Source of the DNA: Acinetobacter sp. ANC 4169
Lineage (GTDB): Bacteria; Pseudomonadota; Gammaproteobacteria; Pseudomonadales; Moraxellaceae
DNA: 64,000 bases
NCBI RefSeq assembly: GCF_002135355.1
Contig: NZ_NEGE01000014.1
Location: forward strand, 53,830 to 117,829
Direction of reading: 5' to 3'
In this document: one piece after another, positions 56,770 to 64,000 of the stretch
How the letters are laid out: the number at the start of each line of letters is the position of its first letter
How positions within the stretch are numbered: the stretch's first letter is position 1
The notes under the pieces: model-generated
Told to the model about the DNA's origin: nothing
Seen by the model: only the letters and a program-made list of their open reading frames with translations
The model's database searches: none
Position numbers and translations under genes: made by a program

Positions 56770-58173
56770 ATGAGCATAGCGAACTTGAAACGTCGTTTGG
56801 AGGAAAAATTAAGTGGTCATTCAGTTGTAGATGTTACAAATGCGAAATTTGTAAAGCCTCAACGACTGCTCAAAACACTTTCTGTGCTTGATCAGAAGTT
56901 TGATGATTTAGAAAATAGCCTTCCTCTAGATGAAAAAATTTTTAGGACAATTTCTAAATTAGAAAGCTCTGGTTTTGGGCACCTCACACGAAGAGATTGG
57001 AAAAATTTGGCTTGGGCATTAAGCAAAATACTGCCAGGTGCACAAGAAAAACTTATCTTTAGTGATATTGGTAAAAGGATTATTCAGCACTTTCAACAAT
57101 CAGAGATGGACCTTATTGGACTCGTTTATTTTCCATTGTTGTATAGCTATTTTGCTTTAGAAAATGAAGATGTAAAAAACAAGCCAGCAATTTGGCTTCA
57201 ATTAAGGGATGTATTAAATACAAATAGGTCAGGTGTTTATAGAGACTTAAAACGTCCTAAAAAATGGATGAATACCCTTGTTGATTATTCAGAAATTTTA
57301 TCTAATTCACCAACAAAATCATTTGTTAAAAGATTTTTAGAAGGTAAAGACGCAAGTAGTGTTGCAAATGAATTAGAAAGCTTAAAGATGGCACCTAATA
57401 GTTGGTTTTGGGATGATTTAATTAAATCTTCCATTCAATCTATTAACGGTATGAATGAGCAGGATTATTTGAAAATTATCCCTCGTTTTTTGCATTTGGC
57501 TGAACAAAATTTATTGTTTACCACAGATATCTTAATAGCACTTCTAGAACGTTATGCAAAAACCTCAGAGCGGCAAAAGGTGCATGAGGAATTAAAATAT
57601 ATTGCTTTAAATCAGTGGGATAATCCACAGTATGATTCTTCTGCTGGTTGGAATAATGTAAATGCTGATACAAAGAAAATGGTCATTCAATGGTTTGTAA
57701 GAGCTGATTTAGAAGCTTTCTTTAAGTTGTTTAGTGCATCTGCAGATGTAAATCGTTTTAATTATTGGATTAAATTTATCGATAAAATTTCTTTCTCACA
57801 AATTTTTCTTGGGCCTGCAGCATTCCAATCTCAACAATTTCAACATAAAAAATTTCGAGATTTGAATCGTGGACGTTTGAAAAAACTAGTTGGATCTACC
57901 CCCACTAATAATGCTTTCATGTTAAAAATTGAAAATTTGTATGTCATTGATTTTTCAGATACCGGTAATGCATGCTTCATTGTTAATAAAATTCCATACA
58001 ATGAAAATAAGTTTGAAGTACATCGAGATACTTTAAAACCATGGAATAATTTACTTAAGCTAAGCCATACACCTGGCTGGCAATCACGTTTTGATTCTAA
58101 AATGGCAGAATTAGGTGTGTTTTCTAATCAAACCGAAGTGAATAACTACAATTCAGGCTATAGAAAATATTAG
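56770..58173 (+). CDS. zorC: Zorya type I protein ZorC
   Basis: A 467-residue soluble protein from MSIANLKRRLEEKL. It has an N-terminal helical region and the EH-signature segment (SGFGHLTRRDWKNLAWALSK), then alpha-helical repeats and a C-terminal domain. ZorC works with ZorD as the DNA-targeting part of type I Zorya. An earlier in-frame ATG (56746) overlaps zorB by 19 bp; I prefer 56770. E. coli ZorC is somewhat longer (~560 residues). Confidence 0.85.
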   Translation: MSIANLKRRLEEKLSGHSVVDVTNAKFVKPQRLLKTLSVLDQKFDDLENSLPLDEKIFRTISKLESSGFGHLTRRDWKNLAWALSKILPGAQEKLIFSDIGKRIIQHFQQSEMDLIGLVYFPLLYSYFALENEDVKNKPAIWLQLRDVLNTNRSGVYRDLKRPKKWMNTLVDYSEILSNSPTKSFVKRFLEGKDASSVANELESLKMAPNSWFWDDLIKSSIQSINGMNEQDYLKIIPRFLHLAEQNLLFTTDILIALLERYAKTSERQKVHEELKYIALNQWDNPQYDSSAGWNNVNADTKKMVIQWFVRADLEAFFKLFSASADVNRFNYWIKFIDKISFSQIFLGPAAFQSQQFQHKKFRDLNRGRLKKLVGSTPTNNAFMLKIENLYVIDFSDTGNACFIVNKIPYNENKFEVHRDTLKPWNNLLKLSHTPGWQSRFDSKMAELGVFSNQTEVNNYNSGYRKY

Positions 58174-58178
58174 GAAAA

Positions 58179-61100
58179 ATGATGAAACTAGCATTTTGGA
58201 AAAGAAAGAAAAGTACTGAATCTGTACGAGAAGAATCTATTCAATTGAATTCCAAATCTTTTACGTATGATGAAGTAGGTGTAGTTTACTCACATACACA
58301 AAATGCTAAAACAGATGCTGATTTCTATTGGGAAAGCTTAGAAGAGGAAGAGCTTGCATACCTTATAGATAACCACTTTGTGTTGCCTTGGGAAGAGCTT
58401 TTTCAAATTCAGCAAGACTTAGAACATAGTAATGTGATTCACTTGCTAAACCTACCGGCACAAACTTCTTTTCGTCCAATAATTAGAAGTGAAGGAGGGT
58501 TAAGTGACCCAGATTTCAAAATAATTTTAGATGGTTGGTTGAACGAAAATAATATTAAGGTTAAAAGTTCTATTCAGCGAGTTGGAGCTATTTTAACTAT
58601 TGATGGTACAGAACATTTATTGAGTGAATCAAGTTTTCAACTTGTCGAAAAATTAAAAGAGTTTTCACGTATAGAGAATAAAGATACGAAACAGAACCAG
58701 AAATATTGGGCGAATATCAGAAAATTGGCCAATAAGTCTAATGCAAATTTAGATGATTTTTTACGAAAGACAGTAGTTTTAGCACCTGAGAAACTACAGT
58801 TAAATATTCGAAAAAATTTGATTAGTCAGGAATCTGTTGTAGAGATTCAGCCTGAATTTGATGAAGCTCCATCAAATTGGCTGAAGACGTTTGATCAATA
58901 TAATAATGTTCAAGATCAGTACAGTATTAGCTTAGCTGATGGTGGAATTGCACATGTAGTGATTGAACCTCAAGTGAAGCAAGTTCTGAATGAAATTAAA
59001 AAAATGCCGAACAGACGTATTTCTGGTGAGCGCGCGCACGCATTTTTACACAATCCATTTGCTCAACTAGGTGATGATGCAATTGAAGTTATTTCACCTG
59101 AGAGTTTTGAGGAGTCCAAGCAGCAAGCAGAAATTTATACTTATACTTTACAAATAGAAAAAAATTATGATGAGTTAAATCATTATGTTTCTGCGAAATT
59201 AGAGCTACAAGAGAATTCTGAAAGAGAACAAAATCCAATTTTCCTAGAACTATATAATGTGGATCAGACTTCTTATTTTATTCAAGCATATGAGAAAAAA
59301 TCCCCTATTTTTATATGGGCAGGATATGAAATTGACCGAAGTAGCTATTTAGATGATCAAATTGAAGAATTAAAAAATGACCTAAATCAAATTCAAAAAT
59401 ATCAAGATGAACTACAAGCTCAAAAAGTATTGGATTTATCGAATTATAGCGGTCGTGTTATTGGTATTGGTGAAGCAGAAAAGCTGAACTCTGAATTTAT
59501 TAAAAGAGATAGCGGTGAATCTGAATGGTTGCCACAGCATTTAATGGACTTAGAGCAGCAACTGCAAGATGAAAATTTTGATGAAACCATTGAATTACTT
59601 GAGCAGCGGATTAAGCAGGCAGAGCAAAACAGTCAAGATGAAGTTGAAATTCCATATACAGATAAAGAAGTGTCATTAGATGATGCCAAAAATTTACTAG
59701 ACCGTTTATATGCTTCCAAGAAAGAAGAGCCCAAAGAGATATTAGAAGAATCTAACGCTAATTCACAGAAAAAGAAAAAAGATACATTATTAATTGCGAA
59801 TAATATTGATGAAGCTGAATTTACAAAACAGCGAGTAAATCGCTTACTTTTTGATGAGAATAATCCTCCATCAGCTAAATTACCCGCTAGTTTTAGAAAC
59901 CAAGAATTTAGTTTAAAGCCGCATCAAAAATATGGAATTGCATGGTTGCAGAATCTGCACCAGTATGCGCCAGAACAAGTCAGTGGATGTCTTTTAGCTG
60001 ACGATATGGGCTTAGGTAAAACACTCCAGCTCTTATGTTTTATTGGTGAGTATCTTGAAAATGCTGAAGATAAGAAACCAGTGTTAATTGTGGCTCCAGT
60101 TTCACTGTTAGAGAATTGGGAAGCCGAAGCAAATCGATTCTTTAGTGGTAAATTTGCCAAAATATTAAGTTTATATGGTGATAACTTAAAAGATAGAAAA
60201 ATTCCCAAGCATTTGATTTCAGCACAGTTAAGAGAAAATCATGGTATTACACACCTTTTACAGGACGATTGGCGTGGTGATGCTGATATTGTTTTAACAA
60301 CCTACGAGACGATGCGTGATCTTGAATTTTCTTTAGCTAGAGAAGACTGGAGTATAATGATTTGTGATGAAGCACAAAAAATTAAAGTTCCTACAGCAAT
60401 GGTGACAAAGGCTGCAAAAGCTCAAAAAGCAGATTTTAAAATTGCATGTACAGGTACTCCAGTAGAAAACTCTTTAACCGATCTTTGGTGCTTATTCGAT
60501 TTCATTCAAGAAAACTTATTAGGTCCTTTAAATGAGTTTGGTAAAAGTTATCGAAAACCTATAGAAAATGCTGAAAATAATGATGAAGCAGCACTATTAA
60601 AGCTTCGTGAGTTGATAGCCCCTCAAGTCTTACGAAGAATGAAACATGATGTCGCAGATTTACCCGCTAAAACTGAGGTAGATCACTGTAAAAATATTGA
60701 AATTTCATTATTGCAAAGACAATTATATATTGATGTGGTTAACCGCTTTAAAAAATTGTCCGCAGAAGGTAATCAGGGAGCGATGTTAACTTCTCTGCAT
60801 AGTATGAGAATGATCTGTGCTCATCCATTACAGTTTCAGCCAAGTGCTACTTTAAATGATTCTCCAAAAGTAAGTTGGTTAATCAAAACTTTAGAATCTA
60901 TCAAGCAAAAAAATGAAAAAGTCATTATTTTTACTGAATTTAGAGACATTCAAGTGTTTCTTAAACGAATTCTTCTCGAAAGATTCGGCTTAAACGTTAC
61001 AACGGTCAATGGTGATTCAAATACGAGCAGTAAAAAAGGCTTAACACGGCAAAACTTGATTGATAAATTTCAAGAAAAATTAGGATTTAATATCATTATC

Positions 61101-61385
61101 TTGTCCACTACAGCAGTAGGGTTTGGTGTTAACATTCAACGTGCTAATCATGTCATTCATTATACACGTAGTTGGAATCCAGCTAAGGAAGATCAAGCGA
61201 CTGACCGTGCATATCGTATTGGGCAAGATAAAGAAGTTTTTGTTTACTATCCAACAGTTGTAACAGACGAATTCAAGACTTTCGAAGTAAAGTTGGATCG
61301 ACTTTTATCAAGTAAAAGAGAATTAGCTGATGATATGTTAAAACCAAATATGGATTTAGGTCGTGAATTAATCAAATTAATTTAA
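58179..61385 (+). CDS. zorD: Zorya type I helicase-nuclease ZorD
   Basis: A 1068-residue protein. Residues ~1-560 are a charged N-terminal region with long helices (about 390-540). The C-terminal part is an SNF2-like motor: Walker A ADDMGLGKTLQLL (~607), DEAQ box MICDEAQKIK (~728), CTGTPVENSL, then QRANHVIHYTRSWNPAKEDQ and TDRAYRIGQDKE (~1010). In type I Zorya, ZorD is the DNA-degrading effector. Last gene of the operon, 5 bp after zorC. AGGA precedes the start. Confidence 0.9.
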   Translation: MMKLAFWKRKKSTESVREESIQLNSKSFTYDEVGVVYSHTQNAKTDADFYWESLEEEELAYLIDNHFVLPWEELFQIQQDLEHSNVIHLLNLPAQTSFRPIIRSEGGLSDPDFKIILDGWLNENNIKVKSSIQRVGAILTIDGTEHLLSESSFQLVEKLKEFSRIENKDTKQNQKYWANIRKLANKSNANLDDFLRKTVVLAPEKLQLNIRKNLISQESVVEIQPEFDEAPSNWLKTFDQYNNVQDQYSISLADGGIAHVVIEPQVKQVLNEIKKMPNRRISGERAHAFLHNPFAQLGDDAIEVISPESFEESKQQAEIYTYTLQIEKNYDELNHYVSAKLELQENSEREQNPIFLELYNVDQTSYFIQAYEKKSPIFIWAGYEIDRSSYLDDQIEELKNDLNQIQKYQDELQAQKVLDLSNYSGRVIGIGEAEKLNSEFIKRDSGESEWLPQHLMDLEQQLQDENFDETIELLEQRIKQAEQNSQDEVEIPYTDKEVSLDDAKNLLDRLYASKKEEPKEILEESNANSQKKKKDTLLIANNIDEAEFTKQRVNRLLFDENNPPSAKLPASFRNQEFSLKPHQKYGIAWLQNLHQYAPEQVSGCLLADDMGLGKTLQLLCFIGEYLENAEDKKPVLIVAPVSLLENWEAEANRFFSGKFAKILSLYGDNLKDRKIPKHLISAQLRENHGITHLLQDDWRGDADIVLTTYETMRDLEFSLAREDWSIMICDEAQKIKVPTAMVTKAAKAQKADFKIACTGTPVENSLTDLWCLFDFIQENLLGPLNEFGKSYRKPIENAENNDEAALLKLRELIAPQVLRRMKHDVADLPAKTEVDHCKNIEISLLQRQLYIDVVNRFKKLSAEGNQGAMLTSLHSMRMICAHPLQFQPSATLNDSPKVSWLIKTLESIKQKNEKVIIFTEFRDIQVFLKRILLERFGLNVTTVNGDSNTSSKKGLTRQNLIDKFQEKLGFNIIILSTTAVGFGVNIQRANHVIHYTRSWNPAKEDQATDRAYRIGQDKEVFVYYPTVVTDEFKTFEVKLDRLLSSKRELADDMLKPNMDLGRELIKLI

Positions 61386-61501
61386 AGGTTAATCAAAAGT
61401 TAATCCTAAATAAATTTGTCTAGAGTAAAGATATGGATTCTCATGGTTTTTATACGTATTATGCGAAATACAATTTTAGAATTATTTCATATTATTCAAC
61501 T

Positions 61502-61531
61502 AACTAAAGATTACAGTAGTAATCTTTAGTT
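61502..61531. terminator. Hairpin downstream of zorD
   Basis: A 12-bp perfect stem AACTAAAGATTA / TAATCTTTAGTT with a 6-base loop, without a T run. Possibly the operon's terminator or a structural element. Confidence 0.4.
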
Positions 61532-61595
61532 CATGGGATGAAAAAATAAAAACTACATCTATTGCGAATTAGTAAATAAAAAATAAAAGCTCAAT

Positions 61596-62466
61596 AGATA
61601 TCTTTCATAAATCAAAAAGTGATCTTCTTTTTGGTTAATATTTGTACCCTGGATTTCTTAGCATTCGTGCATAATCTGCGGATGAAATACATCGACTCAA
61701 ACAAGCTTTCTGATCCTCAGTTCAAGCGATACACGGGCATCTCATGGTCAACCTTCTATTTAATGGTTGAGCAATTGAAAATGCATGTCCCACCTCTGGC
61801 AGACCGCTGGCGGGAATACCGAACATTATTTCACGTTGCGACGAGTTACGGTATTTCAGAGCCGACAGCTTCAAGAGTTGTACGTCATGTTGAAGACTGC
61901 CTGATTCGGTCCAATCTGTTTAATTTACCCAAAGATTTACCCGAGGGTGTGAAGGCATCGACTGGAATGTTGTGATCGTGGAGGCTACGGAAATTCCAAT
62001 CCAAAGGCCTAAAAAAAAGAAAAGCTATAGTGGCAAGAAAAAGACCCATACCTTCAAAGTACAGGCCATGATTCACTACAAGACTCAGCAAATACTGAGT
62101 TTATGTAGCAGTCGCGGTGCTGTACATGATTTCGAGCTATTTAAAAGAAACATAAAGCTGATTCCTTCAGAAGCCTTTGTTCTTGCAGATAAAGGCTATC
62201 AGGGTATTTTATGCTCTGCATCCGAATAGTCTGTTACCTTTAAAAGCCAAAAGACGTTGTAAATTGGATCCTGAACTAAAAATCTATAATCAGAAAATCA
62301 ATAAAAGAAGAATAGGAATTGAGCATGTATTTGGCAGCCTGAAAACCTTCAAGATCCTTGCTGAGCGTTATCGAAATAGAGGCAAAAGACTCGGTTTGAG
62401 ATTCAATTTAATTGCTGGAATTTATAACTTGGAGCTGAGTAAAAAATGATTTATGAAAGAGATACC
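61596..62466 (+). mobile_element. Decayed IS5-family insertion sequence
   Basis: Ends are marked by inverted repeats with a 14-bp exact core TCTTTCATAAATCA (61601-61614), reversed at 62447-62460, with partial matches further out. About 0.87 kb, IS5-like in size. The transposase inside is broken. Confidence 0.75.
61682..62449 (+). pseudogene. IS5-family transposase, frameshifted and internally deleted
   Basis: The frame starts MKYIDSNKLSDPQFKRYTG and runs to WREYRTLFHVATSYGIS, then must shift near 61950 to continue as IDWNVVIVEATEIPIQRPKK, and shift again near 62210 to finish with KINKRRIGIEHVFGSLKTF. Around 61795 (HVPPLADRWREYRT) ~40-50 residues present in relatives seem deleted. The position of the first catalytic Asp seems to be Glu (IVEATE). 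All this indicates an inactive gene. Confidence 0.85.
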
Positions 62467-62477
62467 GTCTCCACCGT

Positions 62478-62515
62478 CAAGCAAATTATTAAGAATTGAT
62501 GCAATAATTTGCTTG
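62478..62515. repeat. 13-bp inverted repeat at the 3' end of the IS110-family transposase
   Basis: CAAGCAAATTATT (62478-62490) and AATAATTTGCTTG (62503-62515) form a perfect 13-bp stem with a 12-nt loop spanning the stop codon of the transposase (minus strand). Confidence 0.65.
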
Positions 62516-63475
62516 ATAAGGTTGTTGGTGTTTGAGTACACCATAACAAAGATGGACTAACTTCCTCATCGCAGCTCCAATCGCCATCATCTTAGTTTTA
62601 CCATTCGCTAATAAGCGCTCATTCATTTCTTTGATATGAGGGTTATGTCGAGTTGCTACAACGGCTGCCATATATAAACCAGCACGTATTTTGGAAGAGC
62701 CTGCTTTAGATAAGCGGCTTCTACCACGAATGGAGCTACCCGATTGTTTTTGAATTGGAACCAAGCCGATAAAGGCTGCTGCTTGGCTAGCTTTTTCAAA
62801 AGTGTGGCTGCGCAAGAAACTAAGCATTAATAAGCTGGTTCGGTCTGCAATGGCAGGAATACTACTGAGCAGATCTTTGTCATTTTTTAAATCTGGATTT
62901 TGGTCAATATGATTATCAATTTGCTGATCAATATTTTGTATGTGTTTGTTTAATTGCGTAATACTATTATGAATAGATTCCAGTACAGGCTCCATAGTAA
63001 AAGTAGAATTTGCTTTTTCCAAACGATTCTTTTCACGTTGTAAATCGTCGTAAAGGACAGCTCTTCTCTCTAGCAATGCATTAAGCAATTGAATATGTTC
63101 AGGCAGAGGTTGCCAAAAATGTAGATCTGCTGTCATTGCAAATCTGGCTAAAACTTCGCTATCTACCTTGTCTGTTTTATTCAGCTTGGACATACTCTGA
63201 GCAAAATATCGAGCTCTGGCAGGATTGGTTACACAGACCTGATAACCTGCTTTAAATAAATATTGAGCTAAGAATTCATGATAAATAGAAGTGGCTTCCA
63301 TTAATGTAATGGTCTGCATAGAAGTAGCAGCATGGTGATTTAGCCAAATTTGAAGTTGCTCAAAACCGTTTTGTGTATTCGAAAAGGTTTTTGTCTTCTT
63401 CTTACTTGTAGAATTGTCTAAAATTAAACAGCAATCAATTTTAGCTTTAGCAACATCAATACCAAGATAAAACAT
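62489..63475 (-). CDS. IS110-family DEDD recombinase (transposase)
   Basis: A 328-residue recombinase. The N-terminal DEDD RuvC-like domain begins MFYLGIDVAKAKIDC (first Asp) and continues with LMEATSIYHEF (Glu) and KTDKVDSEVLARFA (Asp pair). The C-terminal IS116/IS110-type domain has QKQSGSSIRGRSRLSKAGSS with the nucleophilic serine. The gene looks intact. IS110 members recombine without target duplication, guided by a bridge RNA encoded in the element's flanking non-coding part. Here the upstream flank lies at 63476 to ~63850. Confidence 0.93.
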   Translation of the reverse strand: MFYLGIDVAKAKIDCCLILDNSTSKKKTKTFSNTQNGFEQLQIWLNHHAATSMQTITLMEATSIYHEFLAQYLFKAGYQVCVTNPARARYFAQSMSKLNKTDKVDSEVLARFAMTADLHFWQPLPEHIQLLNALLERRAVLYDDLQREKNRLEKANSTFTMEPVLESIHNSITQLNKHIQNIDQQIDNHIDQNPDLKNDKDLLSSIPAIADRTSLLMLSFLRSHTFEKASQAAAFIGLVPIQKQSGSSIRGRSRLSKAGSSKIRAGLYMAAVVATRHNPHIKEMNERLLANGKTKMMAIGAAMRKLVHLCYGVLKHQQPYQANYCINS

Positions 63476-63800
63476 AATCTTACCTGCCTGATTTACCCAA
63501 TTATTGTTTTAGCATAACCACTGTCTTTTCTTGTGAATACAGCATCAGAGTGCTTAGTTACCGTCCAGAGTTGTGTAAGTGGTTAGGGCAAATTACAGGT
63601 TTTATCTCAAACCCAAACTTTATGTTTTGCTAGTACACGAAACTCTGTAATTTGCAATATAGTGATAGCTAATCACTATGAGGGGTAAGATACAAGGTCT
63701 AATAAGTTTAAGACCTTTCAAGGTAAGCCAAGCCATTTCCTTCACCTCCTGAATATAAAAAGTAGTAATAGCTTGAGCTATTTTTCATACAACAGCATCT
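63476..63800 (-). ncRNA. Candidate bridge RNA region 5' of the IS110-family recombinase
   Basis: Three perfect inverted repeats lie in the non-coding flank: GCAAATTACAG (63588-63598) with CTGTAATTTGC (63645-63655); ATAGTGAT (63659-63666) with ATCACTAT (63672-63679); AAGGTCT (63694-63700) with AGACCTT (63711-63717). IS110 elements encode their bridge RNA in this flank, read in the same direction as the recombinase. Exact ends and guide loops cannot be set without related copies. Confidence 0.5.
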
Positions 63801-63916
63801 AAATTAAATTGATTTATGCACTTTGGGGATAAAAGGGGTACTAGATGGAGCGCGCTTGAGGATGAAATTTTTCCACTATAGGGGGAGTGAAAAGCAAACT
63901 AAAAGGAATTAAATTC

Positions 63917-64000
63917 ATGCTCATGGATGAATGTGTTCACAACCCTAATCTTCTTAAAGATAGCCAGAGTTATAACAACATGGCTGCTACTTCCTCTACT
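63917..64000 (+). CDS. Partial reading frame cut by the window end
   Basis: An ATG with AGGAA ~9 nt upstream opens a frame with 28 codons to the window end (begins MLMDECVHNPNLLKDSQ). Too short to identify; could be the next island gene or part of another mobile element. Confidence 0.4.
   Translation, partial: MLMDECVHNPNLLKDSQSYNNMAATSST

Noticed and set aside
61386..64000. Search for a second copy of the tRNA 3' end as the right attachment site
   Set aside because: I saw no copy of the tRNA's 3' 19 bases here. The right end of the island, if it uses this tRNA, lies outside the window.

Overview
The window looks like chromosomal DNA of an Acinetobacter-type gammaproteobacterium. It is AT-rich, and the gene set fits that genus: NADP-type isocitrate dehydrogenase, AlaA- and DapC-type aminotransferases, GlnD, PurT, an AzlCD pair, MsrB with a glutathione peroxidase, and a methionine-type ABC transporter with SfnB/DszC-like sulfur-acquisition enzymes. 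The species cannot be fixed from the sequence alone.

Layout. Positions 1-35.3 kb are mostly ordinary core genome: a 5'-truncated M61 peptidase, small membrane proteins, a 5-hydroxyisourate hydrolase-like protein, rluE, icd, an M23 lipoprotein, an MFS transporter, an acyltransferase with an SGNH domain, alaA, msrB-gpx, a purT-glnD-dapC run on the minus strand, azlCD, a Crp/Fnr regulator, ychF, a six-gene sulfur operon (29.5 down to 23.0 kb), a GST, a 618-aa glycine-rich repeat protein, an Lrp/AsnC regulator, a YebC-family regulator and a PlsC-like acyltransferase. Terminators separate most units.

At 36176-36252 there is a CAU-anticodon tRNA. Everything to its right is accessory DNA. It begins with a very AT-rich stretch (36.3-40.3 kb) resembling the replication part of a phage satellite or prophage remnant: an AlpA/MerR-like HTH, a DUF1376-like protein, a DnaC-like ATPase and two unrecognised proteins. 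No integrase is visible. A defence island follows: a CoiA-like nuclease; a type I restriction-modification operon (hsdM, hsdS, hsdR) that carries an AbiF-like HEPN protein between hsdS and hsdR; an McrBC pair; and a complete type I Zorya system (zorA, zorB, zorC, zorD). The right end is mobile DNA: a decayed IS5-family element, an IS110-family element whose 5' flank is rich in inverted repeats, and the start of one more reading frame cut by the window end.

How it fits together. HsdM, HsdS and HsdR would modify and cut DNA by sequence. McrBC would cut modified DNA. Zorya is a membrane-anchored proton-motor system with DNA-processing effectors. The AbiF-like protein would act as an abortive, RNA-cleaving HEPN effector. 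The 187 nt between hsdS and abiF hold several stem-loops and probably encode a structured RNA partner of AbiF rather than a protein; I consider this the most interesting feature of the window. Other points of interest are an insertion inside the McrB AAA+ domain, an 8-G tract inside zorB, a relic copy of the rluE 3' end, an N-terminal extension on AlaA, and a roughly 19-residue solenoid repeat protein.
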